Position numbers and translations under genes: made by a program
In this document: positions 8,804-17,559 of the stretch, in pieces
Layout: each line of letters opens with the position of its first letter
How positions within the stretch are numbered: the first letter of the stretch is position 1
Source: Pseudosulfitobacter pseudonitzschiae
Lineage (GTDB): Bacteria > Pseudomonadota > Alphaproteobacteria > Rhodobacterales > Rhodobacteraceae
Direction: 5' to 3'
Length of the DNA: 64,000 nt
NCBI RefSeq assembly: GCF_002222635.1
Contig: NZ_CP022416.1
Location: forward strand, 62,001 to 126,000
Notes under the pieces: model-generated
What the model was told of the DNA's origin: nothing
Database searches by the model: none
What the model saw: the letters and a program-made list of their open reading frames with translations, nothing else

Positions 8804-9256
8804 TTGATGCTGTTCAACCAAAAGCTTGGTCAGACCAATGTCACGTCGCTCGTTGAACGCGTCAGCCGCTTTACAGTGATCCTGAAAAATCCGAACAAAC
8901 GCACCAAACCGGTGATGGGCAAGATCATGAAAGCGATTAAGGACCTGCCCCTTGCCGCACGCAGGTCCATCACATTTGACCGTGGCACGGAGTTCGTCAG
9001 TTGGCCGTATCTACAGTCCGAGACCGGCACGCAAACCTGGTTTTGTGACCCCTCCTCGCCTTGGCAAAAAGGCACGGTCGAGAATACCAATCGTCGCGCC
9101 AGACGATGGTTGCCCCGCAAACGCGACATCAGGCTAATGACGGATCACGATATGAAGGTGTTCTGCGACCGCCTCAACAACACGCCCCGAAAGTGCCTCG
9201 GATGGAAGACGCCAGCCGAGGTCTTCCGCGAAAAGATATTGGAGGAATTACGATGA
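8804..9256 (+). pseudogene. IS30-family transposase, C-terminal fragment
   Basis: About 150 codons of the DDE core of an IS30 transposase remain: ITFDRGTEF, then TWFCDPSSPWQKGTVENTNRRARRWLPR, and a C-terminal LNNTPRKCLGWKTPAEVF. The helix-turn-helix N-terminal half is missing, and the start abuts the IS6 relic, so the two were joined by deletion or insertion. Confidence 0.88.
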
Positions 9257-9310
9257 CACCCCTAACCTGACCCCGACAAGAGCCGCGCTTCAGGTATCGC
9301 TCGCAGGAGG

Positions 9311-9382
9311 TTGTGTGCATCAAAAAAAAACTTGCTACACATTGCCGACTGCGTGTATCAATCTTATTTTTGATGCACACAA
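9311..9382. promoter_or_regulatory. 72-bp inverted-repeat control region of the nucleotidyltransferase gene
   Basis: Perfect 16-bp arms TTGTGTGCATCAAAAA (9311-9326) and its complement (9367-9382) flank 40 bases. Inside are a second, smaller pair (TACAC at 9336, GTGTA at 9353) and a promoter-like TTGCTA (9332-9337) and TATCAA (9356-9361) with an 18-base gap. The right arm ends 19 bases before the ATG at 9402. The layout suits an operator pair that a repressor, possibly the gene product itself, bridges across its promoter. A recombination or processing site is an alternative. Confidence 0.6.
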
Positions 9383-9401
9383 ACAACACACAGGACAACA
9401 G

Positions 9402-10421
9402 ATGGATCCGAAATCGCACTCCCGCGCAGCCCAAGTCGCTTATCAGGACTTGCTGCGCATGCATCTCGACGAGGCGGCCTCGGAGATCGTGGGCAGCATA
9501 GAGGAGCGTCATCGTAACGGTCGGATCTACCTCTACGACCGGTTCCGGATCGGAACCGAGATGAAGAGTCGCTACCTCGGCGAGGATAGCCCCCACTTGC
9601 GCGATCGCCTGACGCGCGCGGCCGATCTAAAGGCGGAAGCTCAGGAGCGAAAGAAGCGCATGTCGCGCCTCGCCCGCGTCCTGAGGTCTGAAGGGATGAT
9701 CGGAACCGACCGGGAAACAGGTTCGCTGCTTCTGGCCTTCGCCCGCGCCGGCGTCTTCCGGCTGGGCGGCACGTTAATCGGGACCGGAGCCTACGCGCTC
9801 TATCAGGGGGAGCTTGGCGTTCGCTTCGATTCTGACGAGCTTGCCCAGACGGGAGATATCGATTTCGCGAGCTTCGAGCGGCTCTCAGTGGCCCTGGGCG
9901 ACCGCGTCGAGGAAAAGCCTGGGGATATTCTTCAGACGATGAAATTCGTGCCTGTCCCGGGGGTTTTTGACCGGCAGGTGTGGAAGTGGCGTCAAAGCGG
10001 GGGCGAGGCCATGGTCGAGTTCCTGACGCCGGCTTTCGGCGAGGAAGACGTCAAGCCGCTTCCGGCACTGGGCGTAAGCGCTCAATCGCTAAACTACCTC
10101 AACTTCCTGATTGCGGAGCCGATGCACGCACTGGCACTCTACCGCTCCGGCGTCCTTGTCCAGATCCCGCGCCCCGAGCGGTACGGGATCCACAAGCTGA
10201 TCGTGGCCAGTAGGCGGCTTGGCGGCCCGGACGAGGCGAAGGCGCGCAAAGACCGGGCCCAAGCTGAGTTTCTCATCCGCATCCTCGCGGAAGATCGGCC
10301 CGACGATCTTGCCGAGGCCTACGAGCACGCGCTGTCTCAGGGCCCCCGATGGCGCGAACGGATCGCCTCAAGCCTCGGACGCATGCCTGCGACAAAGGAC
10401 CTCCTGCGCGGGCTCTCGTGA
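9402..10421 (+). CDS. GSU2403-family nucleotidyltransferase-fold protein
   Basis: This 339-residue protein resembles the NTP_transf_8 / GSU2403 group. The nucleotidyltransferase signature is visible: GGTLIGTGAYALYQ at about residues 122-135, then the metal-binding DxD in TGDIDFA at 151-157. The first 110 residues are helical and charged and contain an ERKKRMSRL stretch. The C-terminal half (PERYGIHKLIVASRR) is typical of the group and recalls AbiEii/MNT toxins, but no antitoxin gene adjoins it. I chose ATG 9402 (AGGA upstream) over the in-frame GTG at 9315, because the latter lies inside the palindromic promoter. It sits between IS30/IS6 relics and an intact IS6 element, so it looks like captured cargo. 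The substrate is unknown. Confidence 0.75.
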   Translation: MDPKSHSRAAQVAYQDLLRMHLDEAASEIVGSIEERHRNGRIYLYDRFRIGTEMKSRYLGEDSPHLRDRLTRAADLKAEAQERKKRMSRLARVLRSEGMIGTDRETGSLLLAFARAGVFRLGGTLIGTGAYALYQGELGVRFDSDELAQTGDIDFASFERLSVALGDRVEEKPGDILQTMKFVPVPGVFDRQVWKWRQSGGEAMVEFLTPAFGEEDVKPLPALGVSAQSLNYLNFLIAEPMHALALYRSGVLVQIPRPERYGIHKLIVASRRLGGPDEAKARKDRAQAEFLIRILAEDRPDDLAEAYEHALSQGPRWRERIASSLGRMPATKDLLRGLS

Positions 10422-10434
10422 GATGTCGGTGAGG

Positions 10435-11249
10435 GGTGTTGTCACGTTAACTTCCGACCCAGGAAGGTATCCTGATGCTCGGGTGTCAAGCTGCTCGGGT
10501 GGCGGCATTCCAGGCGTCAAATGCTTCGAGGCGGTGATATCGGATTGTGAGGGCCGAGCGACGGCTTACAGGAACACAAAAGCAATTCCGAATGGCTGAA
10601 TGAGTAGCCACGAACCGCTGCAAGCCTCCTGGAGACCGATGTCCTTGCATCGTCCGTTCCCGCTTTCGGAATGGGAGATGGCTGTTTTCGGCACGGTTGT
10701 TCAGCCCTTTATGCGACCAATGATCCAGGCCCGGCGCAACCTCTCGCTTGGCAGCACCATACGACCGCAGCTTGTCCGTGATGATCCGCTTGGGAATGAA
10801 ACCAAGACGCTTTATCAGGCTGCGCAACAGCCGTTTTGCGGCCCGTTTGTCCCGTTTCGGTTGGAGTATTTCGTCCAGCACGACGCCATGCTGATCGACC
10901 GCGCGCCAAAGCCAATATTTGCGACCAGAGATTTTCACAACGACTTCATCGAGATGCCAGAAATCACCTGGACGATCCTGGCTTAGTCGCAGGTTTCGAG
11001 CGATGACCGGCCCGAACTTAATGACCCAACGCCGGATAGTCTCGTAAGAAACGTCGATCCCGCGCGCAAGCAGCATCTCTCCCACTTCGCGAAGGCTCAA
11101 ATTGAATCGGACATACAGCCACACCGCGTGGGCAATGATTTGAGGAGGGAATCGGTGACGCTTGTAGCTGATGGAGAATGAATTCATCCCTGCGACCTAC
11201 GCTCAAACCCAGATACGAGCAACCGATCGAGGGTTAACGTGACAACACC
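10435..11249. mobile_element. IS6-family insertion sequence, complete (815 bp)
   Basis: Perfect 17-bp terminal repeats GGTGTTGTCACGTTAAC occur at 10435-10451 and, inverted, at 11233-11249, around one intact transposase. The 8 bases outside each end (cggtgagg on the left, tcaaagag on the right) do not match. The expected target duplication is therefore absent, and the element probably mediated a deletion or cointegrate resolution here. The same ends bound the deletion derivative at 26775-27459. Confidence 0.92.
10486..11187 (-). CDS. IS6-family transposase
   Basis: This 233-residue DDE transposase is intact. The N-terminal helix-turn-helix is FNLSLREVGEMLLARGIDVSYETIRRWV. The catalytic residues are D in FWHLDEV, D in IITDKLRSYG and E in GLNNRAENSH. 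The protein is full length for the family and has no frameshift, so this is the only IS6 copy in the window that could supply transposase for its relatives. Confidence 0.95.
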   Translation of the reverse strand: MNSFSISYKRHRFPPQIIAHAVWLYVRFNLSLREVGEMLLARGIDVSYETIRRWVIKFGPVIARNLRLSQDRPGDFWHLDEVVVKISGRKYWLWRAVDQHGVVLDEILQPKRDKRAAKRLLRSLIKRLGFIPKRIITDKLRSYGAAKREVAPGLDHWSHKGLNNRAENSHLPFRKRERTMQGHRSPGGLQRFVATHSAIRNCFCVPVSRRSALTIRYHRLEAFDAWNAATRAA

Positions 11250-11250
11250 T

Positions 11251-11512
11251 CAAAGAGGCCTTTGGCCGTGATCGTGTGGTGGTGATCCTGACACCGGCAG
11301 AACCGCAATCAGCGGTCGAGGATCTGCGCTTTCTTGGTCAGGCCGCGGTCGAGGTGATGCGGGGGCCGACGCGGGCGCAAGTAGCTTTGCCGCGTCATTG
11401 AGCAATGCCGGATTTGGTCAGGCCACGCGCGGCGCTGTAGCACTGGATGACAACAGCGGACCGGCGCCTGCGATCCTGCAATTTGACATTGATACGGTTG
11501 CGGGAAACTAGG
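11251..11512 (+). pseudogene. Remnant of an unidentified gene cut by IS6
   Basis: Directly after the IS6 end, one frame reads EAFGRDRVVVILTPAEPQ and continues to FLGQAAVEVMRGPTRAQ and a stop at about 11400. A second frame reads GADAGASSFAASLSNAGFG and then ALDDNSGPAPAILQFDIDTVAGN to a stop at about 11512. Both look like coding DNA, and the change of frame suggests decay. I cannot assign a family. Confidence 0.4.
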
Positions 11513-11519
11513 CGGGCAG

Positions 11520-11558
11520 GGGCGGAATGGAAAAGTTGCCCATGGGCAATTTCCGCCC
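11520..11558. promoter_or_regulatory. Putative parS site 1
   Basis: The core palindrome TTGCCCATGGGCAA (11536-11549) lies inside wider inverted arms GGGCGGAA (11520-11527) and TTCCGCCC (11551-11558). It shares its core with the second palindrome 38 bases away, next to the end of parB, the usual place for ParB-binding centromere sites on alphaproteobacterial plasmids. The assignment rests on position and repetition. Confidence 0.65.
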
Positions 11559-11573
11559 TGTTACCCTCAAAAT

Positions 11574-11601
11574 GAAAAAGTTGCCCATGGGCAACTTTTT
11601 C
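11574..11601. promoter_or_regulatory. Putative parS site 2 (28-bp perfect palindrome)
   Basis: A 28-bp perfect palindrome is centred on GTTGCCCATGGGCAAC (11580-11595) with A-run and T-run flanks, five bases beyond the parB stop. It may also act as a terminator for parAB, since the minus-strand transcript would form a stem ending in U residues. A half copy (GTTGCCCA, 13871-13878) lies upstream of parA. Confidence 0.7.
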
Positions 11602-11606
11602 TGAAC

Positions 11607-12593
11607 TCAGCTTTTTGTGCGGTCTTCCAACACTCTGTCTAGCGCAACACGCAACGCGTCATTTGAAATATCCGCGTCGAATTCCAGCGTGACCATGCGA
11701 CCTTTCTTGCGCATGGTCACGCCCTTGTCGCTTGTGCTCCGGCGGAACACCCTTGCATCCACTGCGCGCGGCTTCGGAGCAGGAGCAGGGCGAGCCGCGC
11801 TTTTCAGCCGTTTGATCACCTCGAAACCGTCCAGCATCGTTCCACGTCCCTGATCTCGGAACAACGCGCGGGCTTCTTCCATCACCAGCTGAGCCGTTTC
11901 AGGGCGGGCCAGCAACGGCTTGAGATCGCGGGCATGGCGTTCCTTGATATCGCGGATCGACGAGAACGCCTTGACCACATCCTCGGGCAATTCCGCCAGC
12001 GCCAGATAGCGGGAAAGCCAGGGCGGGCTGACTTCAAGCCGTGCTGCCATCGCCTTTTGTTTGCCGCCATAATAGCGTTTGATCGCGTCAGCATAATCGA
12101 TGGCACGCTCGTAGTCGGATATATCCTCGCGGTCGCGGTTTTCGATGTCAGCCAGACGAAACGCCTCTTCGTCGGTCACCTCGCGCACATCTACGAGATA
12201 TTTGAACTGGGTGTAATTGTTGGCCCGCAACCAACTGACCGCAAAGTGACGGCGGGCACCGCAAATCACCTCATAGCCGTCACCCTTGCGCCGTACGATC
12301 GCTGGAAACTCCTGACGACCTTGCGCACGAATGCCGTCAATCAAATCGCGGCAATTTTCTTCGGTCAGCAGGTTATAGGCCCGGTTGTGCCGGTCCCACA
12401 TCACACAATCGGCGGGGTCGACCCAGCGCAGGGTCTTCTCTTCGATCTCGCCGGTAACGTGGTCAGCAATGGTGGTCGACCGTTTTAGAAAACGGCTGCC
12501 ACGGGCGACCTCTGGCGATGGTTCGGACGACGGTGTCGGGGTATCAAGATTTCCCAGAACGTCGTTGTACAAGGCGTCGTGTTTCTTGCTCAT
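11607..12593 (-). CDS. parB: Plasmid partition protein ParB
   Basis: This 328-residue centromere-binding CTP-dependent clamp has the ParB N-terminal nuclease-like domain (LLTEENCRDLIDGIRAQGRQEFPAIVRR, box GARRH in ICGARRHFAVSW) and the ENRDREDISDYERAIDYADA segment. A helix-turn-helix follows (KQKAMAARLEVSPPWLSRYLALAELP), and the C-terminal part is the dimerisation region. The start overlaps the parA stop by 4 bases, so the two are co-translated. The probable binding sites are the two palindromes just downstream. Confidence 0.96.
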   Translation of the reverse strand: MSKKHDALYNDVLGNLDTPTPSSEPSPEVARGSRFLKRSTTIADHVTGEIEEKTLRWVDPADCVMWDRHNRAYNLLTEENCRDLIDGIRAQGRQEFPAIVRRKGDGYEVICGARRHFAVSWLRANNYTQFKYLVDVREVTDEEAFRLADIENRDREDISDYERAIDYADAIKRYYGGKQKAMAARLEVSPPWLSRYLALAELPEDVVKAFSSIRDIKERHARDLKPLLARPETAQLVMEEARALFRDQGRGTMLDGFEVIKRLKSAARPAPAPKPRAVDARVFRRSTSDKGVTMRKKGRMVTLEFDADISNDALRVALDRVLEDRTKS

Positions 12594-13828
12594 AACAGTC
12601 CTTCCTTACGCAGATCGGCGTGGTGGCTGGGCCATGTTTTGCGGATCAACAATTCGATCTCGCGGTTGACGGAATCCAGATAGGCCCGGCAGCGCTTATG
12701 TGTCTCTGTGCGGGTCGCAGGACCTGTTATTTCGTAAACTGTACCCAGATCGGCGGCGGCGTTATCGAATTCGGCGCTGTCTTTTAAAACCGCGCTCATC
12801 ATGTCCATCGGGAACACCGCGTCCATCATCCGTTTGATCGCGGTGTGGGCCGATTTGTTATCGTTCATCTTGGTCGCCAGAATCCGCAGGAACGCATAGT
12901 CGCGCGGGCCACCGGCAGCGGCCAGTTCCTTGAGCGTGGCACCCATCATTTTCAGGAAATGCGCGGTGCTGCCAAAGTCGATGTTATTGGGTGGGGCAGG
13001 GATCACCAGTGCATCCGCCGCACGCAGAACCGACAGCGACAGCATCCCCAGCGCGGGGGGCGGGTCCATCAGGATCACATCAAACTGATCGCGGATCGTG
13101 GCAATGCCGTCGCGCAGCCGGTCCAGCACAAAAGACTGCTCGCGCACCATGCGCGCAGCAAATTCGTATTCGGCATCGTAAAGGCCGAGGTTTGCGGGGA
13201 TCAGCGCGATACCCGGCCAATAGGTCGCCCGCAGCGCATAGTGCAGTGACGTTGGCCCACCGTGGCGGAAGAAGGGATAAAGTGTATCTTCATCCTCGTC
13301 CACGTCTACGTCGGGGTTCAGGCCGAAAACCGATGTGGTGCTGGCTTGACTGTCGCAGTCGATCACGCAAACACGGTAACCTTTCAGCGCCAGATATTGC
13401 GCCAGATGGCAAACGACGGTGGATTTGCCGACGCCACCTTTGAAGTTCTGTACCGCCAGCACCAGAGCCTCGTCGCCGTCAGCGCGGTGGGGCAGGGTGC
13501 CGAACACCGCCCGCATACGGTTGATGTCGGCCAGTTGATAACCCGTGCGGCGGCCGGTTGCGGAATCTTTTTCGGGTGCGGGCAGGCGGCCATCGTCTTC
13601 GGCATCGCGAATGGCCTTTTCACTGCGGCCGACCATTTCGGCGGCGCGGCGCACGGGAAAGCGCAGATCCAACTGTTTTTCGGTGCCGGGGGCGTAAATC
13701 CGGTCACGCAGGCGCCCGATCACGGTGTCGGCGCGCCGCGCAAGGTTTTCAAGGTCCTCTAAACGGACGCGGGGAAGGGCTGAGTTGTCCATGACTGCTC
13801 GCATATCATTGAGGATGCGTCGAATCAT
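12590..13828 (-). CDS. parA: Plasmid partition ATPase ParA
   Basis: This 412-residue ParA/MinD-type ATPase positions plasmid copies at division. The N-terminal 130 residues contain a helix-turn-helix (RRAAEMVGRSEKAIRDAEDDGRL), the type Ia form that also represses its own operon. The deviant Walker A is NFKGGVGKSTVV, Walker A' is CVIDCDSQASTT and Walker B is VILMDPPPALG. It is transcribed away from the replication origin and from rep, in one unit with parB. Confidence 0.96.
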   Translation of the reverse strand: MIRRILNDMRAVMDNSALPRVRLEDLENLARRADTVIGRLRDRIYAPGTEKQLDLRFPVRRAAEMVGRSEKAIRDAEDDGRLPAPEKDSATGRRTGYQLADINRMRAVFGTLPHRADGDEALVLAVQNFKGGVGKSTVVCHLAQYLALKGYRVCVIDCDSQASTTSVFGLNPDVDVDEDEDTLYPFFRHGGPTSLHYALRATYWPGIALIPANLGLYDAEYEFAARMVREQSFVLDRLRDGIATIRDQFDVILMDPPPALGMLSLSVLRAADALVIPAPPNNIDFGSTAHFLKMMGATLKELAAAGGPRDYAFLRILATKMNDNKSAHTAIKRMMDAVFPMDMMSAVLKDSAEFDNAAADLGTVYEITGPATRTETHKRCRAYLDSVNREIELLIRKTWPSHHADLRKEGLL

Positions 13829-14419
13829 GAACCCTTAGGGCCAGATGGTAAAGTGCGAAGTTTGAGGGAAGTTGCCCAAAATGCCGCAAGCTGGGGGTCT
13901 TACTGTCAAAGAGTGGAAGTTTGCATGGAACAAGGGTTAAACGCCGTCATTTTAGAGGGGTTCGGAGACGATGCACCCCATTTGTAAGTTTTGCGTTACT
14001 TGAGGGTTCGTTGATCTGTCCCGACACGCAACACCCCTTCAAAATCATACATAAAAAAACCCTGCCTAGTTCTAGATTCTTATAGTTCTTATTCAGGTGT
14101 TGTAATCCACTGGAAATGCAGGAAAAACAGGCTCTACACTTACATATCGGGACCGTGGGGCTTACGCTTTGGGGTGGTTCGGCTTACGAATCGGGAAGCG
14201 GCGACTTACAGATTGGGGCGGGCTGAAACCTTACGTTTTGGGTGCTGTTCCCAAGGGGTGAAACAGGCCCCGTTTTCTGCAACAATTCCAGTACGATGCG
14301 AATCGGAGGGCGGATTTGCGGCGAATCTAAGCTTACGTTTCGGGTGATTTACGAAACCGTCCCGCTATGATAGCTTACACAGTAACAACTACAAAAGTAA
14401 GTTTGAGCAGGTAAGTCCA
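13829..14419. other. Replication origin region between parA and rep
   Basis: The 591-bp divergent region contains no gene. It holds the parA and rep promoters, an A+T-rich stretch at 14041-14110 that could be the unwinding element, and the iterons listed separately. A CTTAC at 14373 and inverted GTAAG copies at 14396 and 14412, just before the rep ATG, may be half-iterons used by Rep to control its own expression. Confidence 0.8.
14139..14346 (+). repeat. Iteron array of the origin
   Basis: Six direct repeats share CTTACg-ttT-GGGt. They start with CTTAC at 14139, 14161, 14183, 14205, 14230 and 14332. The first four are exactly 22 bases apart (two helical turns), the fifth 25 bases later and the sixth 102 bases later, close to rep. 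Such arrays bind Rep_3-type initiators. Consensus variants are CTTACATATCGGG, CTTACGCTTTGGGG, CTTACGAATCGGG, CTTACAGATTGGGG, CTTACGTTTTGGGT and CTTACGTTTCGGGT. Confidence 0.88.
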
Positions 14420-15430
14420 ATGGCGAGGGACGCTAAACCCAAACCCGTCCGCACGATCGAGGCGCGGCCCAATGCTGACACGCTGGTCAAACCCGGCGAA
14501 CTGGTGGACCTTGTCGAGGTGACGCCGCTGACGCTGGCCGACCGGCGTATCTATAACCAGCTTCTGGAGAATGCATGGGATGCCATCGACAAACCGGTAA
14601 CCCATGTGATCGCCAAGGGTGACTTGCGCGGGTCGCATAATTCCAACGACCGCGTGGGCGAATCCATCGAACGATTGATGGCCTGTATCGTCAAAGTGCG
14701 CATCACCCGCGATGGCGCGCCCGCGATCGAACGGGTGCAACTGTTGGGTGGCAACATCGAATCCAGCCGCCGTGACGGGCTGTTCGAATATGAAATTCCC
14801 ACCCGTCTGCGCAAGATCATCAAGGACAGTACGGTTTTTGCTCGCCTGCAACGGGAGGTGATGTTCGCGCTGTCGTCGAAATACGCGCTGACCCTGTATG
14901 AGATGATCCAGAAACGCGGCAAACTGCGGTGGCGGTCGTCGGAACGCTTCAGCCTCGAGGATCTGCGCGGTATTCTTGGGGTGCCAAAGGGCAAGCTAAC
15001 CTCATGGTCGAACCTCAAGCTGCGGGCGATTGAACCCGCGCTGTTGGAGGTGAATGCGCTGAGCGATTATGTAGTTTCGGTCGAGCCGATCAAGACGGGG
15101 AGGCGGGTGACACATGTGGAACTGCGTTGGTGGGCCAAGGATGCCAGCAGCACGGCATCGGCCGAGCGCGAGTTGCAGTTTTCCAAAGTTGGGCGCAAGG
15201 TGCGCACCCAAGCCGACACTTTGCCCGCACGGCCCGGATGGTTGGATGCGCGTGGTCAGGCATTGCGGTCCGAAACCTACGAGACCGCGCGGTTGCGGCA
15301 TCCGGGGTTTGATATTTATCACGTCGAGGGGGAATGGCGCGCATGGTCCAAGGACCGCGCCCCTGCAACAGACCCTGACAAGGCGTTTTTGGCATTTTTC
15401 CGAACCTTTGCCGAGCGGAACCCGATTTAA
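14420..15430 (+). CDS. Plasmid replication initiator, RepB-type (Rep_3 superfamily)
   Basis: This 336-residue initiator has tandem winged-helix domains. The first is around LIYNQLL-type helices (TLADRRIYNQLLENAWDAI) with RGSHNSNDRVGESIERLM and the strand-turn GLFEYEIPTRLRKII. The second has SSKYALTLYEMIQKRGKLRW and FSLEDLRGILGVPKGKLTSWSNLKLRAIEPAL. Such proteins bind origin iterons and recruit the host helicase. The arrangement of iterons upstream and parAB divergent is the standard replication module of roseobacter RepB-type plasmids. It fixes this window as part of a plasmid or chromid. Its stop overlaps the end of the converging CHAT relic by a few bases. Confidence 0.92.
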   Translation: MARDAKPKPVRTIEARPNADTLVKPGELVDLVEVTPLTLADRRIYNQLLENAWDAIDKPVTHVIAKGDLRGSHNSNDRVGESIERLMACIVKVRITRDGAPAIERVQLLGGNIESSRRDGLFEYEIPTRLRKIIKDSTVFARLQREVMFALSSKYALTLYEMIQKRGKLRWRSSERFSLEDLRGILGVPKGKLTSWSNLKLRAIEPALLEVNALSDYVVSVEPIKTGRRVTHVELRWWAKDASSTASAERELQFSKVGRKVRTQADTLPARPGWLDARGQALRSETYETARLRHPGFDIYHVEGEWRAWSKDRAPATDPDKAFLAFFRTFAERNPI

Positions 15431-17559
15431 GGTTCTTGCAACAGGACCGTGCAAACCTCGATTTCAACGATCTCTTGGCACAGACCCTGTGGCGGCGGTG
15501 TACCGTCAGGTGGTCGGGCGGTCACGTTAAATCCGTTGGTGATGGTGATGTCGGCTGTGTCGCGCAGGGTTTTACTCTGCCCTGCGACTGATTCACCGGC
15601 TTGGGCTGTGGCGCGCTGCACATCGCGCATATAGTGCCAGACTTCGATACCGGCGGTATGGGCAAGATATCCGTGGCCGCCATGTTCGAACGCGCCGACC
15701 AGACGTCCGGCCACATCGACACGCACAGGGGCGGCGATGTCTTCGGTGTCGAATACAGCGCGAAATGCATTGGCCAGTGCGATGTGGTCGATCGGGCGGC
15801 CTTCGGCAACGGCAATGTAGGATTGTAATTCGGCCAGCTTGATTTCCGACATGGCACGAAGGTCGGGATCAAGATCGGTTCGCGCCAGCAGTGCCTGCAC
15901 CGTTTCGGTGGCGCGGGTCCAGTTGGCGGTGCTGCGAAAATCGTTCACCGCAAAGCTTAGTGCGCGCACTTCGGCCTGCGTGCCCCTTGCGTCAAGGCTT
16001 TCCAGCCAACGCTGGGCGGTGGCGCGGCGCGCGGCGGCACCCGCACCGGCGCGGTCAGAATTCACCACCATATCTAGCACGTCGGCCACCATCTGCGCAT
16101 TGCCTGCATCTGCCACCATGTCTGGGCGCAGGGCAGGGGGGGTGATATCGTGTACCGACAGATAGGTGATGATCTGGTCATACACCGCATCGGTGTCGTC
16201 CTGTCCCATACGCCTGCTGATGAGCGCCAACAGTGACAGGGTCGACAGATTGGCGATGCGCACCAGAGGCTCTTCGGCCAGCACGTCGGGCAGGTTCAGG
16301 CCGATCAATAAGCTGCGGGCCTGATCCAGATCGCCTGTGTTGAACAGATCGCCCGCGGTCAGCGCCAATGCGGGTTTGGCCAGCCCCTGCAATTCGCCCG
16401 CGATCAGACCATGGGTGGCAAAGACGATTACATCGCGATCGGTCAGGTTTATCGCCGCTAACATGGCTTCTGATGTGTCTTCGCCCAGCAACACTTGTGC
16501 TTGTCCGTCGGGAAAGGCCGCGGCGATGGCGCGTACCTCGCGGCGGGTACCAAGCAGGGGGGGCAAGCTGGCTGACATCCACGGTGCCGGTGCCTGCCGC
16601 GCGCACCACGCCGTCGGCGCTTTGCGTGCCGGTAAAGACCGGATCGCCAATGGCCAGCAGGGTTGTCGTGGGGCGACCGTTGTCAGGCAACGGGGCAAGG
16701 CGGCCTGCGTGGACGGCGCGCAGGCTGACAGCCGATGGCATCATGGTGATCGCATGTTGGCGCAACATCCAGCTGGCGCGGCGCAGCATCTCGTGGATTG
16801 GGTCTGTGCCCGCTTCGGCGGGGTCGGTCAGCAGGGTTGCGAATGGCAGGCCGATCCAAGATTTGTCCGCGACGATCAAAAGGTGCGGATACTGCGACAG
16901 TTCGGCCTGAAACGGTGCAAAAAGCCATTGATAGAGTATTGCAGATAGCCGCGTGTTGAAGGGATGCGTGGGCGCCGCCGTATTGTTATCGTCCAAAGCC
17001 CCCGCCGCGCGCAGGGTGCCGCTCAGCCCCATCTGCGCGCGGTACATCTGCACCAGCTCCACCGCGTCGGCCAGCGTTACCGGCAGTCGGTGCCACAGCA
17101 CATGCTTTTGCGAAATCAGCTAGAGCGTCAGCCAATCCTTGCCCTGATGCATCTGGATCAACGCCTCGTCCGGGGCCAACAGGGCTTGTGCCTCGGTGAT
17201 GGTCAGCGGATCGGGGGCGACGATGTCCAGATAGCCGGGAACCCCTGTGCCAGAGCCTGATCATTGACCCGCAGGGCCACGTCCAGTTCCTCCAGCCGCT
17301 GACGGCGTCGGGTGGGGTCAAGCGCGGGATCGCTGCGTTCTTCGACCAGATCGCGGCGGGCGATGGCCAGTGGCTCCAACCCCTCGGTCTTGGCCGCCAG
17401 ACGCAGAGCAATCTGTTGCACGGCTTGGGCGGCGTCCGAGTTTTGCACCGTCTGCGCCATCTGGAACATCAGATTGGCGCGTTCCAACGGTGTCAGATCC
17501 TGCCGCGCGGACAGCGGCAGGGGCAGCATCAGAACACAGACAAGAAGACAGCGCAGCAT
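15427..17559 (-). pseudogene. CHAT-domain protein, broken by frameshifts and a stop
   Basis: A signal peptide (MLRCLLVCVLMLPLPLSARQ) starts the reading frame at 17559. Helical repeats follow, and then a CHAT-type caspase-like domain (HLLIVADKSWIGLPFATLL, IAAAFPDGQAQVLLGEDTSEAML, then the histidine motif VFATHGLIAGEL). The frame is interrupted near 17236 (one-base shift), at a TAG near 17119, and at a run of seven G at 16557-16563. After ATHG, the usual block with the catalytic cysteine is not visible: the sequence goes from LALTAGDLF to ARSLLIGLNL. The C-terminal half is helical and unassigned. Reassembled, the protein would be about 710 residues and secreted or periplasmic. Sequencing error could explain the G-run but not all lesions. 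Confidence 0.75.

Noticed and set aside
9315-9401. GTG start for the nucleotidyltransferase gene at 9315
   Set aside because: It would place the start inside the palindromic promoter and add low-complexity residues; ATG 9402 has a ribosome site.
8053-11249. A composite transposon with IS6 at both ends carrying the nucleotidyltransferase gene
   Set aside because: The left IS6 relic is a different IS6 subtype with no matching ends, and no target duplication is found, so composite transposition is not supported.
14139-14346. CRISPR-like array
   Set aside because: The repeats are short (about 14 bases), the spacers are too short for CRISPR, and the position beside rep and parA fits iterons.
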